Assembly: GCA_964007475.1 (NCBI GenBank)
Contig: OZ023275.1
Location: forward strand, 4,712,001-4,776,000
Origin: Hybos culiciformis
Taxonomy: Eukaryota; Arthropoda; Insecta; Diptera; Hybotidae
Direction: 5' to 3'
DNA length: 64,000 bases
A program made the translations under genes and the position numbers. The notes beneath the pieces were generated by a model. It did not search any database. It had not been told where the DNA came from and saw only the letters and a list, made by a program, of their open reading frames with translations. The stretch's first letter is position 1; every line of letters starts with the position of its first letter. Positions 39,849 to 53,771 of the stretch are shown piece after piece.

Positions 39849-42800
39849 ATATAAGAAAAAAATTATTCAAAACATAATTTATTTTTAATGTATTAGTGTA
39901 CCCGGGAAATAAATATATATACATATATCTATGCGCAGCATAACTGAAATTGTATTTGTATAGTATCTAATAAAAACATGCTTCTTTTTTTTTTGAAACA
40001 AAAAAAAATATAAGCAAAACAAAAATGAGTACTTTTGGTTTTAACAAAAGTAAATATTTGTAAACAAACTGATCAAAAAAAATAAATAATAATAATAATA
40101 TACATACATAATAGTATTCTTGAGGATACTGAGAGGTAAATAAAAATGTTAATTAAATTAAAAAAAAAAAAAAAAAAAACAAAATAATTTCTGAGATGAG
40201 AGTAAAAATAATAAAAAATTATTTTTATTTTAGTTGAATTAAATTGAGTAAAGTAAATAAAGTTTATAGAGAGTCAAGATCGAGAATTAAAAAAAAAATA
40301 AATAAAATAAAGCAAATATGTAAAGGGATGAGCATAAAATGGAGCGTAAAAATCATAATATATACACACATAAGTATCTGTGTATAACAAAAATGCAATT
40401 TGACACTTTTTTTAGATTGAAAATTTGTATCTTATAGTTATTATTTTCTTATGGTTAGTCATAATTGCACATAATTGAAACAAAAAATAATGTATATCAG
40501 TAGCGATTGCATTTAATGTATAGATATCTTTTATTTCCTTTTATAATAAAATATATAAAACAGGTAGTAGGGTAGGAAGAGTAATGTTGTATTAATCGTA
40601 ATAAAAAAAAAGTGTAGTAGACAGAATAATAAAATTTAAGTATTATAAAATTTACAAATTTAAAATGTTTGCTAAAGATCTATTGCACTATGGCCCTTTT
40701 TTAATACGAATTTAAAATTTTTGGAAACTTTGGAATGATCGTCATAAAAAAAAAGTGACAGAATAATAAAATTAAAGAATTGTAAAATTTATAATTTAAA
40801 AAAAAAATTTTAAATGTTTGATGAAGATATATTGTTTTTGCAGAAGATCTTTTGCACAAGCGCTTTTTTAATACGAATGTAAAATCTTTGGCAGTTAAAG
40901 TTTAAGTGTTGAGTTGCGACGCAAAAATAGATTTATCAGTATTATAATCGCATTATGGAAAAAAGTTATTGAGAATTCTTGAGATTTTATCAAAAACTTT
41001 TCGTAGCTCGTCTTTACTCATAACACAGAGCTATTTAAAGGTCCGAAAATTTATCATCAAATGTTTATTATCGATGTTTAGCACAACAAAAAAAATGCCT
41101 CTCAAAATCATATATAAAATTATATTATTAAAGAAAACGTTGCACTTTAATATAATAAATAGTCGAAAAGAAGAAGCTAGAGTTCTATAAATTTATTAAT
41201 ATTCCACATTCCATAGTTATTATGCAACCAAATTTATAGTTTTAAAGTGGTGGGTAATACTTATAAATAGTTAGGAAACAATTTATAAATTTGCAATAAT
41301 TAGATAGTTATTTAAACGTTTTCTTTTCCACTAATTTTTACTTTTCTATATATCATTTGGAAGAAGGGAGCAGCTTAGATTGGAATTTTTGCTGCACGTT
41401 TGTTAAATAAATTTTATTTTTAGAATTTTTTAATCAATCAATATTTGTTAATTTAGAACATTCTCCAAGAAAAAAAATTTGCTTCATCGATATTATTCTG
41501 ACTTTTCAAAACATTTCACTGAAATAATTAGGAGTTTCATCACATAATTTTGTAATGTTGTATGATTTGTATCTCACCGCCACCGTTAGATTTTAAATCG
41601 TTAGTCGACTATCTTATTAAGAAGTTATTTTTTGGCCTGCCAAACTATTTTTAGTAGCTCAACAGTGAGGCTATAGATATGTGTACATATATTTTTTTCT
41701 TCATATTTTACTATCACGGTGTATCCGCCTATCAATTTTTTGTTTTTAATATTTTTTTTTCAATGATAAAAATAAATTAAAATTATAATAATAATAATAA
41801 AAGAACAATTATTGCTCACCTAATTTGTTTTCTATATATTTGCTGTGATTTTTAAAATGACAACGAAAAAAAAAATAATTTTTTGCTTTGATAAACTTCA
41901 ATTTCTACGGTATATCGGAAATAAATGAAAAAAAAAAAAACAAAATTTTTTTTCGTTATTTTTGTTTCAAAATCTTAAAAATTTTATAAAATTTATCTTA
42001 TTTTTCTATATTGAACTTAATTATTTTCAATAAATCTTAATTTTTTTTTTCGCATCCGTTTTTTTTTTTTTTTATTATTTATTTTTAGTGCACACACTGT
42101 TTATTTATTTTTATTTATTTTCTGTGTCGCACTATGCGTATATTTTTTCTTAACAAAAATATATAAAAATAAAAAATTAGGTTATATGATTTTTCTTTTA
42201 TGGAATTAATTGAAAAATCAGGAATTTTTTTTTTTTTTATTAAATTTTAAGTTGTTTTATTGAAATTGATTTTTTTTTTAGTTACAAACATAAAATTAAA
42301 TATATTAAATTAAATTTTTAATCAAATTAATTAAAAAATTTAAAAACTTTGATATTGTGTTAATTAAAAATACGAAATTTTTTTTTTTACAAATTAAATT
42401 TTAAAGAAAAATAATAAATTAAAAAAATAAATTAAAATTATTATTTTTATGCGTATAACAAAAAGTCCTGAACTTATCGATTTAACTTTGCGCACTCAAC
42501 TGAATATTTAAATGAATTGTGCAAAAGAATTATTACTATTATTATTATTATACTTATGTTGTTGAGTCGTTGAAAACATAAAAAAAAAAATTGTCTACAC
42601 ACAAGAAAATGAGATAAAACAGATGTGTACAGAGAAAAAGAAGAAAAGATTCTCCTCATACATAATTTAATTTTCTCATAAATTTTACAGTTCTCAGATC
42701 GTCGGTCGTACTCATAAATATTATGTATATACATTGTATATATTTAATGAAAAAGAAATTGAGCAGGGGTTTCAAAGAAAATTTTCACTACCGGTACGAA

Positions 42801-42925
42801 GTTTAATTCTAATAATGAAATATGCGTTCTATAAAAATTGTTTGATTTTGATTAAAGTTCGTTTCTTATATTGAATATATATAAAAAATATATTCTTCAG
42901 TTAATCATAAGACGTTCCTGACTTG

Positions 42926-42947
42926 AATATATATATATATATATATA
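42926..42947. repeat. (AT)n microsatellite
   Basis: About ten AT dinucleotides in a pure run. Confidence 0.9.
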
Positions 42948-44608
42948 ATGTTAAGTCTCTGTAAATGTATGGTATTGGTTACTCTTGTAAAATAAAGTTC
43001 CTTAAAGTCAAAAATAATATTAAAAATAATATTATTATATTTTGATATTGACTTTTTGAGTAAATTTGGTTGAATTTTGTTTTACTTATTATAATTATAT
43101 TATTATTTTCTGGCTTAATTTTACAAATAACCTAAATTTTTTTTTTTAAATAATTTCCAGATTCCTGGAAAGGGAAAAACTTATATCTTTTAGGGTAAAA
43201 AATTTATTATTTATTAATAAATAATATTGATTCTACATAATCTTATTTTTATTAGAGATAAGATAAAATAATGTGAAAAAAAAGTTATATTGGTTGAAAA
43301 TTAATAAAATCATATTATATTCTAGACAAAAATGTCAAGTTTGTTAATGATCAAAAAATATAATTTTTTACTTTAACTTTTAGTTAAACTTTGACTACTT
43401 ATTTGTATATTTTTCATTTAAGATAATAAATATTACAAATATAACACATAGTATATTGTAATGAATGATCTATTTAAAAAAATTTATTCCATTCCATTTT
43501 TTCATACGCTTTAGTTTTATAAAAAAACTAAGAAATCTGAATAAATTCTTAATCCTAAAATATTCATTAAAGTGTATATACGAGTGTATATACGATAAGC
43601 TGCAAATATAATGACAAAAAAAATTAGACAGCGTATATTTTAATATATAATATTGAACGGGGCTTATAAGCGACTTTATTGGACGGCCTGGCTACATTAG
43701 ATTTTAAATTGTCAAAAATCAAATATAGAAAACGTCAAAAAATCTAAGTTATTCTTTAAAAAATAATTTTTTAACAAATAAATATGTTTAAAACATTTGT
43801 TTCGAACAAAAATTAATAAATTATTTAAACGTTGTAACTTCTCCACCGATGTAGTTGTAGTTGATAAGTAATATCATGTAGCATCAATTATGTTCACAAC
43901 TTTATAAAAGAAACTAAGAGAGTAAAATAATTGTTTATAAACTATGGTACAAAAAATTATAATTTAACGTTTTAAAATTATCTTAATTTAGATGTTAACT
44001 TTGAAATTCTCCAGGTTCAGAATGTGAACAAAATTCATTGAAATTTATGTGCAGTTGAGATTATTTGTATAGTAAATTGATGAAGTTTAAATTAAGAACT
44101 CCTTTAATCCTTACTTTTAGAACGTTAGAATTATTAAGAATTTAAAATTCAGTAAAATTCTTGAACAAATTAGAAAATTGTTTGCTGGAATCCAATCGAG
44201 CTAAAATATTATTAAAAAAAATAAATAAATAAAACAATTATTTCTTAGATCCCAAATAAATATTATTCTCTATATATTTTCAAAATATATTATTGTTAAA
44301 TATTTTTTTATTTTTTTTTGATTTTGTATAATATTTTATAACAATTCAGATCTATATTATACTAACTATAGTAAAATATATTTAATATTTTAAAATTTTC
44401 TATATTTATGATAACAAACAAATTTCATTTTATGAATATATTTAAAAAAAAAAAAATTAAATTTAAAACAAAACAATAAAATTATCTAATTAAAATTTAT
44501 TTATTATTTTATTAACATTAACTAAGAAAATTTTAGTAAAATATTTAAACAGAAAAAAAAAAATATTTTTAAGTCTTAATTTAAATAAAATATTATGTAA
44601 TATCGATG

Positions 44609-44806
44609 GAGTGTCACCACGCCCGAAGTCATAACGCCCACGGGCTTTCTGACTCACTTAAAAGGGCTACAACGCCCGCAGGCTTTGTTATCCTTTTAAA
44701 AGAGCCATTCGCGTGTCCTCCCGGAAAAGAAGTGTTAACCTCCTTTTCGCAATTTTATCTACGGATACGCGTGGAAAACTCAGAAAGCCCGTAGGTGTAA
44801 CACCCC
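44609..44806. mobile_element. GC-rich repeat island, probable small mobile element
   Basis: About 200 bp near half G+C interrupt flanks near one fifth. Structure seen: (a) imperfect end repeats GGAGTGTCAC (44609-44618) and, inverted, GGGGTGTTAC (44806-44797), 8 of 10 matching; (b) a perfect 13-bp internal inverted repeat ACGGGCTTTCTGA (44640-44652) with TCAGAAAGCCCGT (44780-44792); (c) two direct copies, offset 38 bp, of a unit starting AACGCCC and ending in a TTTTAAAAG-like word followed by AGCC or GGCT (44633 and 44671 onward). An incidental 62-codon frame crosses it. The nested repeats suggest a MITE-like element or satellite fragment. No target duplication was evident and the family is unknown. 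Confidence 0.5.
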
Positions 44807-45727
44807 ACCCATAAAAAATTTCAAAATTCATTCGATACCTGTCCTTGGTTAATTATTTCTATTGTGTTTAAAATTCATTATTCCCAAAATGTGTTATTCA
44901 TGGTTTTAAATTTCATTAACTGATTCTTGGTGAATAAAAATTTCTTAATATCTTGTACTTGATAGTTTTAGAAAAAATTGTAATAATTTTTCTACTTAAA
45001 AATTTTAAATTGTATTTCTATGAAATATATTTGCGACAATTGAAGTTTAAAAAACATTTATTAAAATGTTTAAATTAAGTAAAGAGTTAGAGCTTCAAAA
45101 ATAATTTCCAAGTTCATACATATTTATATTTAATTTGAGTATATAATGGCATTGGGATGTGAATACGGTATGCCAAAAATTTTCCATTTCGATTAATCAA
45201 AATGTAATAAATAAAACATGGAATTTCACCAAAGTATATATTTTATGAGAAATGTTAGAAATGAAAATTTCAATAAAATTAGAATAACTATATAATATTA
45301 TTTTAATCATTTTAAATTCTAAACAAGAAATATGCATACAAAGTATATATATATAAAGAAAACACCAAATATTTAACATAACATTTTATCGATTTTATTA
45401 ATAGTATAATTTTCAGCAATTAAAAATTTTTTTTTAGAATAGTTTTTTTTTTTTTATTTATCATGAAAAAAAAATCTTTGTCATCAATTAGCTTGAAGAA
45501 ATATAAATTAATGTTGAAATTAGTGTTAATTTTTTTTTTGATAACAAAGTTTTATCAGTTTCAAGGCAACTTTTAAATGATTCAATCATAATTTTAAAAA
45601 CATAAAATTAAATCCCCTAATATTCCCAGATACAATTTTTAATTGCGAAATAAACAGAAAAATTATAATTTATTTATTTTTTAACATTGCTTCTGAAGAA
45701 GTACAATAGGTATATTATTTCTAAATT

Positions 45728-45745
45728 TATATATATATATATATA
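45728..45745. repeat. (AT)n microsatellite
   Basis: Short pure AT-dinucleotide run between T-rich flanks. Confidence 0.85.
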
Positions 45746-48700
45746 ATTTTTTTTATTATTATTTTGTATTCATTTATTCATTAATTATTATGTGAAGAAG
45801 TATTATACCTAGTTATTTTTCTTTATATAATGATAGTTTTTTATTTAATTTTTATTTTATATAATTTATTGTTCTATGATTTATTTTATAAATTTTTGTA
45901 TCTCTGTTATTGTATATATATATTTATTTATATATTATAGTACAGTGAATGAAAAATATTGAGGTCGGTTTCAAAAACAAAAGGCTCTCCTTTATAAAGA
46001 AACAACTATTATATTTGCTAACAAAACACATTTTCATATAAAAACTTTAAAATCTTTCCTAGAATTTAATTTTTATTTTTTTTTTTTTGAATATGGATAA
46101 AAACAAAAGACTTAAGTAACAAACTTTTTTTTTTTACTTCGATGCGTAATTCTAATTTTAATTTGCATTTTATATAAGAGTAATAAGTAAGTTAATTTAA
46201 AAATATAAATAATATTATATTTTAGATTAAAACAATGTTTTTTATTTTAGCTTAGAGTTAAGCTCATTTGAATTAAAAAATAAAAATTTAATTAAAAATA
46301 AAAAGAAAAAATTAATAACGTGTAATAAAATAAATAATTTAGATAATGATTTTTCGCAAGGATTTTAGCTTGCATAGTCGTAGTTGTATTACAAAAAGGA
46401 GAATTGAGATCCTGAGGTTGACGTTTAAAACAAAAAATTAATTTAACAATAATTCATTATTATTTTCGTGGATAGTATATTATATTTTATTTATATTTTG
46501 TTTACTTAGTATTAGAATTAGGATATTTTAATATACTTTAATTCATTACTAAGTTCAGAAAAAAATTACTAATATTTTGAAATCAATATCAGGGGAAAAT
46601 TTCTACAATATATTTGAAACTTAATAAAATTCAAAAAAGAAAGCTTTTCCAATAATATTCAATAAACTACTTCTTTAGATTTCAAGTATATTTTAGATGT
46701 TCGTAAGTTTAGGAAAAATTTACATATTAAACGCTGATTTTTAGTCAAGATATCGCTGAAACAAGATTTCATTTTTAAGAATATTTGATTATAACATTCA
46801 TTAGACAAGCTATTGATATCATGAAACTGGGGATAATTTTGCAAAATGTTGCATTTGATTACGATTTAATTTGTGACTTTCAGTAGAGTAAGTGTTTTAT
46901 TAAATGAAAGTTTTGTGATACCAGCTATAGAGTTAACATAGAGTGCAAGTTTAGAACTCGCAAAATCGCTGATATTTATGTTCTTCAAATATTGTGTAAA
47001 ATAATTTAATTATAAATTTTGATTCCGATTTTAAATTTTGTTGATCATTATTGAAATTTTCTCATTTTTAACAGCACAATCTCATATTTCATAATCCATC
47101 TATATTCTTTTTTAGTACTTTTACATTTAACTATAATAGTTCAAGAAAAATTTGGGTTTTTTTAAACAACTTATTCTATCAAAAAATATAATTTAAATTT
47201 TTATTGCGTATTTCTTTAATTTCTAATAATTTTAATTGATTTTCTTATTTTTCAACATTATGCTAAAAAAAAATATTTATATTGTTTTTCAATATTTACG
47301 TTTATCATAATCGTAAACTACAAATATCTACAAAATAGACATAATAAAAACAATAAAAAATTAGTAAATATCTACGAATTAATAAATGAAAAAAATTTGA
47401 CTTTAGTTGTGGACTTAAAATATAACGCAATGAAATTTCTATTTTTATTTATTTTTCCAGATTTCGTCAATTTTTTTTTATTTTTTTTTTTAAGAATTCA
47501 TTTCCTTGTCATTTTGTTTAATAATTCCTAAAGTTAAAAAAAAAAATTAAATCATTTTTAATTAATATATAAGTAAAAACATTTTAATACATATAAGTAC
47601 CTAACAATAAGCAATATTTTGGCGGGAAATTTTCAGTTCAAACTTATGTATAATAAATTCAGATTATTAGAGATTTCTTACTACATAAAAGCTTCCAGGA
47701 ATCCAAAAAAAAATTTTTGTACTTAGATAAATAAAGAAATTTTGCAGTAAAATAATTTTCTACTCATCCTAAAATATAATAGAATGTAAAAATATTTTAT
47801 TAAGAGATCTGATGGTATCGATTAAACAAAACACTAATATATCAGAATTTATTATACATTTTAATGTTTTCAAAACTTAACTAATATGTAGGAAACTAGG
47901 AGTAATATTTCGGATCTCAAATATATATTGCACTTGTATAATATTTTTGCTGTATAATAATAGACAATTATTAAATAAATAGAAATTTCTATTAATGTAA
48001 TATTCTTAACAAAGTGTAAAAAATATAAGGTTCTCTTTTTTTTTTATAAAATAATATTTAATTATTTATGATGTCAATCAAATTTGGCATGACCAAATTA
48101 ATATTTTTTATAACAAAAATTATAACGTCAGTATTTCATGTAATAAGTAAGTTTCAAAAATAAAGAGAAAAAAAAATATATACTAATTGCAAAGTATAAA
48201 ATTTAACAAATCTAATAAATTAAAGTGCTTTTAAAGGCACTGTTAATATATAGATACTAATTCGGGTCATATAATTTTAACGTTCAAACCAGAACCATTG
48301 TTTCTTTATAATTCATTTCTTCAAACTCTCAAGAGTTTTTTCGTTATAAATTTAAATTTTTTGTAACAAGATTTTCTCAATCTCGCATAATTTAATATAA
48401 TTTATTTTTTTTGCATGAAGATGTTTTCATTTTGTTTTATATTAAGATATAGTTAGTGAATGAGAACCTTTTAAAATTTAAATAAATGTTGAATTTTATT
48501 TTTTCATTTTAAAATAAAGAATTGTTTATATATTAATTTTTTTTTTTTTTTAATTAAAATCCTATACTCAAATGTTATTTTAAATCCACAAAAAAGATTT
48601 ATTTATTATAAATTGAATAGTTATCAAACTTAAAATGTGAATTGTATAATATATTTGTTAATAGTTAATTATTATATTATAATATTATGTATAATATTTT

Positions 48701-49127
48701 TTTTATTTTGTTTACAAAACATATAATATTAATAATAATAAAAATAATTTTAAATTATAACAATTATTATATTTTTATATAAAATTTATTATAAATCGAG
48801 GATAAAACATTCATACAACATTATTATACTAAAGATTTCAAGCTTAGCACCATTCTTGAAATGAAATAACATTTGAGTTTTCAAATTTCCAAATTGTCTC
48901 GGACATTGAAAATTCTACAAAAAATAACCATAATATAATATTATCTTTGATATATAATATATATGTAATGTATAATATTATTAAATACAATTTAACATTA
49001 TTTTAATATGTATAATATATTTTATTACAAAAAAAAATTTGCATTTTATCAACAAATAAGAAATAAAAAAAAAGTAAAATAAAAAATAAAATGAAATAAT
49101 AATTAACAAATTTAATCTCTATACTAA

Positions 49128-49133
49128 TTTATT
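49128..49133 (-). terminator. Candidate polyadenylation signal of the forkhead gene
   Basis: AATAAA on the minus strand about 150 bp beyond the stop codon at 49283. The hexamer is common in this DNA, so the evidence is its position. Confidence 0.35.
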
Positions 49134-49282
49134 ACTTCCACTAATTCTTATTTTTTTTTTGTTTTTGTAACTTATGTTTAAAATATGTAAGATAAATATT
49201 TTAGTTTTTTGTTATTAATTTTTTTTTGTTTTTTGGTAAATATGACTATATTTAATTATTTTTTGCATAAAAATTTGTTATA

Positions 49283-52200
49283 TTATCTAATCCAGGTTGC
49301 CTTTCTTTTGATTTTAGCTCTCAAGCCTTTTGGTTGTTTGGATTTTTTTGTTGGAAACGAAAATGAAGTCGGTATGAAATTTGAATTGTTCGGAATAACG
49401 TTATGATGGTGATAGTAACTTTGTGTGTTATATCCTTCATCCAAATTATTAGCTAATGAGCCTTTACCATTTATATGGGGAATATTTTCCATATAGGTTG
49501 ATATGTGTTCTTCTTCAACAGTTGTTGAAGCTGGTCGTTTAATTGGTGATGGTCGGCCACTGGTATCGCACATAGATGACAATGATAATAAGGCATCAAC
49601 TCCTTCTTCAATACGACGTTTTTCTTCTAACTCCTCTGGACTAACGTTATGACTAGAAATTAAAACGAAATAACATTTATTCAGGCATTAAAAAAAAATT
49701 ATCATTCAAATTAAATTTATTCGGGCATTTCAACACATGTTTTACTCTCAGATTTAATTTTAAATTTTACAACTTACCACAATTACTTCATACTCAAAAA
49801 TGATGTTAAAATTTTTGATTATATATACAAACGAATTGGAATGAAAAATATATATATATAATGTATGAGGTAGTAAAAAATTTTAGATTCACTATTTTTT
49901 TTTGTTTTTTTTTTTCCTAAGAGGATATGTGTTTCAAAATTACTTACCTTTCTTCACTACTGCTTTCGTAAGCAGCATCTGATGAGGCACAATTACTACT
50001 AACACTACTAGCATTTTGTGAGTAAAAGTTACTACTTCCATTTGAATTCAAACTTTTCCCATCTGTTGATGTTACGGTATCCCGATGAATTGTATTACCA
50101 TTACCAGCTGAATAAGTATGATCTTCACTTGGAGAATTTGTTATCACCGGTGATCTGAAAATAAAGAATTTTGTTTGAATAATAACAATAACAAGAGGAA
50201 AGTTCAAATACGAATATGATTGGGAACTATTGCAATGCAATGCAAACAGAAAATTACTAACTTGTTAACAAACTTCCGTGGTTTATATGAGAATAAAACC
50301 TGAACAAAATTCTATTTTTCTCTTTTTTAACTTACCCGCTCACAAAAGCTTCAGTAAAAATTTTCGAACCATGTTTTAAAGCTAACATTGCCGTAGCAGC
50401 ATTAACATCATCAATGCTGTCAGCACCACAATCTCGCACCAAATTATTATTATCATATTGGGTTGCAGAATTCCCATTTGTAGTTGGCGAATAATAGTCC
50501 ACACTACTATTACTGCTCGCATTACCATTGTTACTTATTGAGGATGATTCATCGTCCCCACCATTTAAATCAGATCCAACCCCCGCTTTATTAACCATTT
50601 CCTTTATCATTTTGGATAATTTCGGAAATAGTCTAGCATCCAAAGTAGATTTAGTTGGAGTCGTTGGTGAGGTGCCCTCATTATCGCTATCGCTATTCAA
50701 ACTATTGTTAACAAAGTTTGGAGTACACGGATTCTTAGTTTGTTGAGGTGGTGACGACATTGGACTTTTTTGAGGTGATGAAATCGTTTGTGATGCAAAC
50801 TTATCAACAGCTGAACAAGGGTAGAAGGGAGAACGTTGTAATGCTTGCATTAAATTCGGACGTTGCATTTGTTCAACTCGCCATAATGAGCCTTTTCCCA
50901 TATTCTGTAATAATTTCAAAAATAATAAAATTTTTATAATTATAAAAACTTTTCAAATTTTTGATTGAAATTTATCATACCGGTGCCTTTTCCACCTTCA
51001 AAAAACTTTTATTCAATGATAAATTATGACGAACACTATTCTTCCAACCAGTGGGAGCAGTTTTGAAATACGGAAAATGTTGTACAATCCAAGCGTAAAT
51101 TTCTTTAACTGGTAGGGCTTTTTCTGGTGAGTCTTCGATTGCCATAAATATCAAAGAGCTAAAAAAAAAATTAAATAAAGACTCTGTAAATTACAATTTA
51201 TTCCATGAATTGTTAAGGCGCAATTTCAAAAGCGATCATTATTTTTTCAAGTTGCCAAGACTTTCAAAATTAAATTTATTTTTTTTATTATTCACCTGAA
51301 GCTATATGGTGGTTTTGAATTCGTATGAATATGCGGATCATATGGAACGTTGGTGGGATGCTTTTGTTTTGAAGGTGACATACCAGCTGATGAAGGCGAA
51401 CCAATATAATTTGGTTTTTGTTTGTTTGATGAACCAGTTGATGACAAATCGAAATCTTTAAGAGAATCTGCTTCGTAATCGTAAATTCCTTGTTGTTGAT
51501 TTGCTTTATTTATGTGGTAAAATTCTTGTGTTGGTGAATCAGTTATCCTGGAATAACATTATTCAATTGAAATGGTTTAAAAGTCGTAGATGAATTAAAA
51601 AAAAAGTTGTTTAATGTTTTGATTTTTATTTTGAAAGATTATGATTTTGTGACAAACTTTTTACTTGCTTTTTAACTTCATATAAGTATAAATTGTGTCT
51701 ATGTAGGATTTTGTAAAGAAGTTTTTTGGCTACTTGTACAGAATAAAAATTTTAGTTATAATTTTAAGGAAAAAAAGTGAAAAGTATTTAAAGGTATAAG
51801 CAATTATAAAACAAATCTCGTATTAAATTTTATCTTTAACTAAAATAGTTTGGCATGATTGTGAACATAATTAAAGTACAATTTATAGAAATCAGTATTA
51901 TGGCTGTTTAGGTTGAATTAATTTGCGGTAAACATTCTGAAATAAAATGTCAATATAAAGTTTGAAGGATTTTACATTGTGGAAATTTAAAATTAAAAAG
52001 CAAAACTTATAAGTGTTTTATTTTTTGTTATAAAAATTGTTATCATGTTAATATAATAGATTTGATGTTTGTTATATGAAAAAAACAATTTATTTACTTA
52101 CTGATTTATTTTATTTGTTTGTAAATATGTTGCACCAGCATAATTGTTATTATTAATATTATTATTATTATTATTATTATTATTTAAATTGTTATTTGTG

Positions 52201-53771
52201 GTTCCTATTGGAATCTGTGAAAATTGCTTATTATTATCATTATTAGAATTTAAACCATTTAAATTGATGTTATTTGATGTAATATCATTAAAATTATTTG
52301 TAAAATTGTTATTTTTAAGATTGCTCTGATCAAAAACAGCACCCATTTGTTCTCTCAAATATTTTTTGTGTGGATGATGTGTTGCAGATTGCTGCTGCTG
52401 CTGAGGTGGTGGATGTTCTGCTTCTTGCTGTTTTTGCGATTGTGATAGATATTGTTGTTGTTGGGTTGTCTGTTGCAATTGATGCTGCTGTTTTAGTAGT
52501 TGTTGTTGTGGCTGTTGTTGTTGTTGTTGATTTTGTAGAATTATTGGTGATGCTAAACTTGTTGAAATATTATTTATCTGAGTTATATTGCTTGCATTGC
52601 ATACTGGTTGATTTATTTTTGCTGGTGTAATTGCTGACGACGTTGTAGAAGAATTCGATGGTAAAGTACTCATAGCTGACGTTGTAGTTGGGGCACGAGT
52701 CGTTGATGGTAAAAAATTTGAGTTTGATTTGTATTCTACAACGGTTGTTGTACCACTTGGACCAACATGAACTGTTGTTGTTGCACCCAATAAGCTTCCA
52801 TTCATTGGATCTGATATTATTTGAGTGCCTGGTGAGTGTACTGCGGCACTGGAATTTATAACTGAACCTATAATATTGTTTCGATTTTTATTGAAAGTTG
52901 AATATTGAATGAGATGGGGTTGTGTTCCAGCAGATGCAGTATTTAAATTTGTTGGTTGCTTTTGTTGTTGTTGAATTTGTGTTTGAATAGTTGGTTGAGA
53001 AAATTCTGCATGCTTTAAATTAATTACTCGCGGTTCAGCTTCGTCAGCATTGGTTTCCTCAATAAATTCACTAGTTGGTGATTTTGCATTACTATTGCTT
53101 GCAATCGTTATTCCATTTGCATTTTGTCTTATGTTATTTTTTGTTGGACATGGTACAAGACCTTTAATTAAATTTTTATCGTGCAACCAAGTTAGTGAAG
53201 TTAGATCCTCATCCCCGTGGGGATTTCCACTACTATTGGTGGCGTTACCAGTGACTGGACTAATTATACTGCCATTTGTATGAATTATTGAAGCAGATTC
53301 ATCCATTTGTTCTGTAGCTACAATAACAATATTTCCAACACCATTTGATTGTCCAATGAAATCATTGAAAGGCCCCGAATTATTTGGATGAAATAATACA
53401 TATTTAGATGATTGTGTCAACGGCGTACCTGATGCTAAATTAGTACTATGCGCAGTTGCTGTTGTAATAATTTTTGGTGGACTTCGATTAATTTGTTGTG
53501 TTGTAGCTGTTTGAAAACTGCCACTTGTTAAAATATTACTTAAATTACTATGCTGATAAATTGCTGGTTGCTGATGAATAGAATTAGCCAATGTTACTAA
53601 TCGTTGTCCTGTTGGAGATTGTTGAATAACAACATGACCATTATCTAATGGTATGGCAGATAACATCACGTTTGTCGCTGCCTGTGTATTTGATGTCATA
53701 TTGGTTTCTGTTTTAATATTATTAGTTGAATGGCATAAGTTTTTTGGTGAAGGCGGATGATCTGAGGACAT
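49283..53771 (-). CDS. CHES-1-like: Forkhead transcription factor of FoxN2/3 type (CHES-1-like), six coding exons
   Basis: Coding exons on the minus strand are 53771-52102, 51547-51296, 51158-50981, 50904-50336, 50154-49948 and 49652-49283; all junctions are GT-AG and in frame, giving 1081 residues. FoxN2/3 factors are nuclear DNA-binding regulators; the human relative FOXN3 (CHES1) is linked to cell-cycle checkpoint control. Seen: the FoxN2/3 N-terminal motif [16 protein letters not shown] (189-204), a Gln-rich tract (about 415-465), Asn repeats (about 525-545), and the forkhead domain (about 633-726) with [17 protein letters not shown], the recognition helix [13 protein letters not shown] (678-690) and MGKGSLWRV (702-710). 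[20 protein letters not shown] (976-983) and a basic C-terminus ([16 protein letters not shown]) follow. The wording around the forkhead domain is closest to the fly gene. A strong acceptor (TTTCTAG) ends one base before the ATG, so at least one upstream leader exon is likely. Confidence 0.95.
51548..52101 (-). other. First coding-region intron of the forkhead gene
   Basis: The donor GTAAGT at 52101-52096 and the acceptor TTATTCCAG ending at 51548 bound 554 bp of AT-rich DNA with no other feature. The other introns of this gene are 76 to 295 bp. Confidence 0.9.
52145..52186 (-). repeat. Coding trinucleotide repeat (AAT/AAC) encoding poly-Asn
   Basis: On the plus strand ATT/TTA triplets repeat almost without break; on the coding strand they specify a run of asparagines near the end of the first coding exon. 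A Gln-coding CAA/CAG tract lies at about 52390-52530 of the same exon. Such tracts are common in insect transcription factors and vary in length. Confidence 0.8.

Larger units (their letters stand above)
30092..44608. other. Long gene-free stretch
   Basis: Over 14 kb without a supported exon on either strand. Besides homopolymers and short tandem duplications (for example a 12-bp GTGTATATACGA pair near 43573-43596), it holds a GATA cluster (36802-36820), a perfect 9-bp stem-loop (37757-37781) and a 12-bp palindrome (39837-39848). Slightly GC-richer patches near 31160-31230, 41575-41700 and 43660-43700 show no gene or element structure. Distal regulatory DNA is possible but not shown. Confidence 0.5.
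44807..49282. other. Gene-free stretch downstream of the forkhead gene
   Basis: AT-rich with homopolymers and no supported exon. The last 150 bp or so are the presumed 3' UTR of the forkhead gene (minus strand). Confidence 0.55.

Noticed and set aside
42474..42734. Minus-strand frame of 86 codons
   Set aside because: Contains an Ile run from an (ATT)n-type repeat; no other support.
44606..44794. 62-codon plus-strand frame across the GC island
   Set aside because: It follows the nested DNA repeats rather than any protein pattern; long frames are favoured simply because stop codons are rarer in GC-richer DNA.
49209..49406. Plus-strand frame opposite the last forkhead exon
   Set aside because: Antisense shadow of a well-supported coding exon and its 3' UTR.
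52144..53283. Several plus-strand frames opposite the first forkhead exon
   Set aside because: They are Leu- and Val-rich antisense shadows of the Asn- and Gln-coding repeats.
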